A stretch of DNA of 64,000 nt. Source: Chlamydiales bacterium (GTDB taxonomy: Bacteria; Chlamydiota; Chlamydiia; Chlamydiales; JAAKFR01). Shown in pieces: positions 61,207 to 64,000 of this stretch (position 1 is the first letter of the stretch; every line of letters begins with the position of its first letter). The position numbers were made by a program, and so were the translations under genes. The notes under the pieces were generated by a model. It saw only the letters and a list, made by a program, of their open reading frames with translations, was not told the origin of the DNA and did no database searches. The stretch spans positions 248,001 through 312,000 of the forward strand of contig JACKPM010000001.1 of NCBI GenBank assembly GCA_024233495.1. The letters are read 5' to 3'.

Positions 61207-62259
61207 ATGACTTCATATGTAGAACAAGCAATAAGAGGGGCAGCTGAGGGTGCATGGAATGGTACTTTTGGAGGGTGGCTGCAAATGGGGAAACTCGCTG
61301 TTGGTGGTGCTTGCCACTTGGTGACAAGACCAAGAGAGTCCTGGAATTCGGTGTCAAGCGGTGTTGCTTTTGCTTGCAGAGATCCCAGAGCTGTTGTTGA
61401 GGCTGTCAAAGGGGTAGCTATAGACTGTTTTTCAAATATTAAAGATGAGTTTGAGCAAAAGCCAGTTGAGGTAACAACGCGCATTTTCACACAACTCATT
61501 GCTGGAAGAGTTCTTTCTGCTTGGCTATTGCCGAAGACAAACATGGGGCTGCTTTCTGAGGCTAAAAACGTAAACGCGCGTCAGCTTATCGCGGGCATTC
61601 GCAAATTTGTTGAAACTGGAGACGTTGCGGCCTTGCAGCGAATTGGCATCCCTGTGAGTGATGTTGCTAGATTGGCTGCAAAAGAGATTAGAGAAATTAA
61701 TAGATTGGGTTTCGTTGGGCGAATAGTGAATCGGGATCTTCAACGGCGGGTGATAGAATTTGGGGAGCAACTTGCATCGATTGTTAAGCAAGCAGAAGGT
61801 CTACTTGATGGTGATACTGCCGCGCGGCTGGCTGAGCTTCAGCGTGCCCTTGTAGCTTCGCGAGCTAACATGGTCTTTTCCACTTCAGCAGCGGTATCAT
61901 TGGCAACGAATTCTAGAGGGGATGGCAATGCCTTACAAATAGAGTTGCCTGGGGACGTATTTACACCTCAAAATGCTCAGGCTAGTGACACAGGAGAAGA
62001 GGAGCTACGTGAAGCAGAAGACGGTGAGTCTGTTTCTTCCTTGCCGCACATTGAAAGTGTGGCTGTAGAAGATGCGCCAAAAGAAACGCGGACCAGAAAA
62101 ATAGAGAGATGTAGGCAGCATTTGGAGATGTTGGAGGTAAAGTTTAAGGCTAAGCAAGGGCGTGGGAGCTCCACAAGAGCGCGCGCTGCAAGCATATCGT
62201 CCCAAATCATTGTTCATAGAGAGCGCCTACAGATGCTCGTTGCAGGCCAAAAGATATAG
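61207..62259 (+). CDS. Hypothetical protein with amphipathic N-terminus and coiled-coil C-terminus
   Basis: Encodes 350 residues from ATG 61207, which follows AAAGGAGAGCGC; a longer frame to 61132 lies in the repeat region and lacks a ribosome-binding site. The N-terminus (AIRGAAEGAWNGTFGGWLQM) is Gly-rich and hydrophobic in part; residues about 65-115 repeat Val/Ala/Phe helices. The C-terminal half is charged and probably coiled-coil (IERCRQHLEMLEVKFKAKQG). No family is recognised. Lineage-specific proteins like this in chlamydiae are often effectors, but there is no direct evidence here. Confidence 0.65.
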   Translation: MTSYVEQAIRGAAEGAWNGTFGGWLQMGKLAVGGACHLVTRPRESWNSVSSGVAFACRDPRAVVEAVKGVAIDCFSNIKDEFEQKPVEVTTRIFTQLIAGRVLSAWLLPKTNMGLLSEAKNVNARQLIAGIRKFVETGDVAALQRIGIPVSDVARLAAKEIREINRLGFVGRIVNRDLQRRVIEFGEQLASIVKQAEGLLDGDTAARLAELQRALVASRANMVFSTSAAVSLATNSRGDGNALQIELPGDVFTPQNAQASDTGEEELREAEDGESVSSLPHIESVAVEDAPKETRTRKIERCRQHLEMLEVKFKAKQGRGSSTRARAASISSQIIVHRERLQMLVAGQKI

Positions 62260-62262
62260 CGC

Positions 62263-62613
62263 TTGCTCCTTAGACTTGCTTTTCTTTTAATTTTTGAGGC
62301 AGTTGTAGTGACTAAGCCAAGCGCTGCTGCAGCTGTGCCGATACGCCCTGTGAATTCAGACGCGCCACTCGCCCTTCCAACGCGACGACTCTACCCATAC
62401 AAGCTGTGCATGTTGTCTAGATGGTGTCGTCAAATTTTCTCCTTTGTCAGCCGGATCTTTTCTGCCAAAATGCGCCCTCGCAACCTCGGAAGTAGCGCTT
62501 TGGCTACTCCCTTCGCTTTCGATTGCGCATTTTGCCTAGAAAATCTCTCGCCTCACAAAGGAGAAAATTTGACGACACCATCTAGTTGTCAAGAAAGTTG
62601 TCTGTGGAGGTAG
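62263..62613 (+). CDS. Possible small secreted protein fused to miniature element B
   Basis: A 116-residue frame from TTG 62263. The first 23 residues (LLRLAFLLIFEAVVVTKPSA) look like a signal peptide. From about residue 53 the frame is the inside of family B copy 6, read in the phase RWCRQIFSFVSRIFSAKMRP that stays open in several copies. The original small protein, if real, was therefore extended or truncated by the insertion. The frame starts only four bases after the previous stop and has no clear ribosome-binding site. Confidence 0.35.
   Translation: MLLRLAFLLIFEAVVVTKPSAAAAVPIRPVNSDAPLALPTRRLYPYKLCMLSRWCRQIFSFVSRIFSAKMRPRNLGSSALATPFAFDCAFCLENLSPHKGENLTTPSSCQESCLWR
62420..62582 (+). repeat. 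Palindromic miniature element, family B, copy 6
   Basis: A 163-base copy flanked by TA (62418-62419 and 62583-62584), nearly identical to copy 1 at 10913. Confidence 0.94.
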
Positions 62614-63008
62614 TGTAGGGTCGATTTGTTCAATAAGTATCAAAGAGAGAATGCGGGTGTTTGCGCATTTTTTTTGCGCAGAAGAATGTAGAGGGGATTG
62701 GGCAGTTGTTGAACGAGGATTTTACCCTTTTCAATCCTGCTTCTTGTTGAATAAGTTCCTAAAGCTGGGTAACAAGAACTTTTGGGCGACTTCCGACGAG
62801 ATCCGTAGTGTCCCCCGACGGTTTGTGGCAACGACTAGGCATCGAGAAGGTTGTCGAACCCTCCAAGCATTAGCATGGGCTGTGTAGGTAACACGCCAAG
62901 TGAGAGATCATGCGAGTGAGGGTAAAATCAGCCAAAAGACTTCCAGAGGTTGACTTATGCGCGATTAGAGAACAATGCAATTCCTAAATGTTCGCCTATT
63001 GGTGGAGG
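62585..63008. other. Region without a supported gene
   Basis: About 424 bases. A 78-codon frame (62651-62887) reads MRVFAHFFCAEECRGDW..., but no family is recognisable and its codon pattern is uneven. A hairpin GCGCATTTTTTTTGCGC lies near 62667. I find no RNA gene. Confidence 0.4.
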
Positions 63009-63651
63009 TTAAACGGGTAGACCATTTACAAAGCAGTCCGGGGCAAATGGATTTTCGTGTCCACATTCATAAAGTTCGCTATGAACAGAATCAATATGAC
63101 TACGAAAAGCAGCAAAACCTACATAGGTATTGTTATCAGGACATCTGCATTTAAATTCTTCTCTTTCTCTTCGCTGAATGGTCACGGGTGTTGGAGCAGT
63201 GCGAACAGCATCTCTCAATGTCGTAATTTCATAGGTAGCTCGCGAGTCAGTAGCTGCTGCATCATGTGCAGTTTCTAGCATTGTAGGTTGAGGAGGGAGC
63301 TGCGTAGTTGTCATCAGATTACTTGGCATTGGAGGTAGAGATGGGTATGAGGCCATACCTTGCATGGAAGATAGAGGTGGATATACGGGCCACCTGGAAC
63401 AGGGAAGGTGGAAGTGCAGTCATGCTTGGCACCGTGCCTGATATTAGAAGTGAATGTTCGGTCATAGCTGGTTGAAGCACAACTTGGTATCCCAGTAGCC
63501 CCTGCTGCACTCGTCCTAAGTCAAAATGACCAGCTGACATCTGACTAAGGGCTCTTGCAGCTACCGCCGCAGCTAGATCACCATTAAAATCAAGTTCAGG
63601 ATCTCCTGCTTCTGGAGAAGGAGGTCGTGGGAAAGTAGGGCTCAAGGTCAT
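63009..63651 (-). pseudogene. Proline-rich protein with C-terminal C2H2-like zinc finger, apparently frameshifted
   Basis: Two overlapping minus-strand frames fit end to end. The first (63319-63651) reads MTLSPTFPRPPSPEAG... to ALPPSLFQV. The second (63009-63365) reads MQGMASYPSLPPMPSN... and ends with FKCRCPDNN, FRSHIDSVH and LYECGH, a C-x-C...H-x4-H zinc-finger-like arrangement. Shifting frame near 63390 joins PPSLFQ to WPVYPPLSSMQGMASYPSLP, an uninterrupted Pro-rich chain. So one gene of about 210 residues is probably broken by a single indel. Alternatively these are two genes. C2H2-like fingers are rare in bacteria and common in eukaryotes, which hints at a host-derived or host-directed protein. 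Confidence 0.55.
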
Positions 63652-63845
63652 GGCAATGTATCGTCTTAATCAAAGCTACATATTGAATCAATCCACTTGG
63701 ATTTGCATGAAGAATAATTCTATCTGATGCGTATTTAAATCTTGTTGCTCAGCTTAGAAATCTGTGCTGGCCTCTCGCTTGATAAAAGGTCTACGTGTTA
63801 TGAGCTATTGTTAGGGGAAACACTCCTTACGTCTAGGGTAAAATT

Positions 63846-64000
63846 TTGAGGTTTCAAAAAGATCAGCTCAAAAAGTGGGTAGCTCAAGGAATAGGTTTTT
63901 TCCTTCTGATTTTGGCCATCATAGTTGCTGTTGGGTGGTTCACAAAAAATGAAGTGTTGATTCGAGTTTACCTACAGTATCCAGCAATGGTATTCAATAC
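63846..64000 (+). CDS. Membrane protein, 3' end missing
   Basis: From TTG 63846, after AGGGTAAAAT, the frame is open to the window edge. It encodes LRFQKDQLKKWVAQ, then one strong helix GIGFFLLILAIIVAVGWF, and KNEVLIRVYLQYPAMVFN. No family can be assigned from 51 residues. An N-terminal anchor is suggested. The region 63652-63845 before it has no gene. Confidence 0.5.
   Translation, partial: MRFQKDQLKKWVAQGIGFFLLILAIIVAVGWFTKNEVLIRVYLQYPAMVFN

Noticed and set aside
62651..62887. A 78-codon frame as a gene
   Set aside because: No family resemblance, no ribosome-binding site, and the opposite strand has a similar-sized frame; nothing favours either.
62640..63008. A structural RNA (tmRNA, RNase P RNA or SRP RNA)
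   Set aside because: None of the conserved cores of those RNAs could be found on either strand.

Overview
The window is chromosomal DNA of a member of the phylum Chlamydiae, most likely an environmental, amoeba-associated type rather than Chlamydia itself. The evidence is direct. The cysteine-rich envelope proteins OmcA and OmcB sit side by side, there is an Euo-type regulator, SecD and SecF are fused, MurA has Asp where most bacteria have the catalytic Cys, and the CysJ homologue has no FMN domain. Gene order also matches blocks remembered from Chlamydia trachomatis: gltX-euo-recJ-secDF-uppS-cdsA-cmk-plsC-argS-murA, cysJ-rpsJ-fusA-rpsG-rpsL, and prfB-acetyltransferase-yebC. Genes for pABA synthesis, BrnQ, many glycosyltransferases and a large phosphorelay point to an environmental lineage. 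The genus cannot be fixed from sequence reading alone.

Layout. 0-2.6 kb: end of a UDP-sugar pyrophosphorylase gene and small membrane proteins. 2.6-7.4 kb: one tightly overlapping operon, prfB (with programmed frameshift), GNAT, SprT-like, yebC, pabB, pabC. 7.3-11.7 kb: a 906-residue unknown protein with internal repeats, an AAA ATPase pseudogene split by a miniature element, and a tiny lipoprotein. 11.7-31 kb: the conserved chlamydial core (translation, protease, developmental regulator, recombination, secretion, phospholipid and peptidoglycan precursors). 31-33.4 kb: omcA-omcB with promoter, internal hairpin and terminator. 33.5-36 kb: ispF and two glycosyltransferases. 36.4-43 kb: brnQ, cysJ, the str ribosomal operon and a PfkB kinase. 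43-56.8 kb: an accessory block with three glycosyltransferases (one a membrane processive synthase), a HEAT protein, a five-domain REC/HPt/GGDEF-like protein, an HPt protein, a giant TPR plus beta-barrel protein, a membrane histidine kinase and a response regulator. 56.8-60.4 kb: an Inc-like protein, scpB/scpA and a second Tsp protease. 60.4-64 kb: tRNA-Phe, degenerate repeats and poorly conserved proteins, including a frameshifted zinc-finger-like one.

Two families of palindromic miniature elements (called A and B here) are scattered through the window and appear to target TA dinucleotides. Family B (about 163 bp, six copies) broke the ATPase gene so cleanly that the original reading frame can be rebuilt. 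Family A (about 158-205 bp, four clear copies and two divergent relatives) hosts a nested B copy. Most copies lie within a few bases of gene 3' ends.

The best candidate for an undescribed system is the 44.8-56.8 kb locus. It reads as an envelope polysaccharide synthesis and export machine (GT2 synthase plus TPR/beta-barrel outer-membrane protein) controlled by a dedicated phosphorelay (membrane kinase, stand-alone REC, HPt, and a pseudoREC-HPt-pseudoREC-REC-degenerate GGDEF-REC hub). That would be unusual for Chlamydiae, which normally carry very few two-component proteins.
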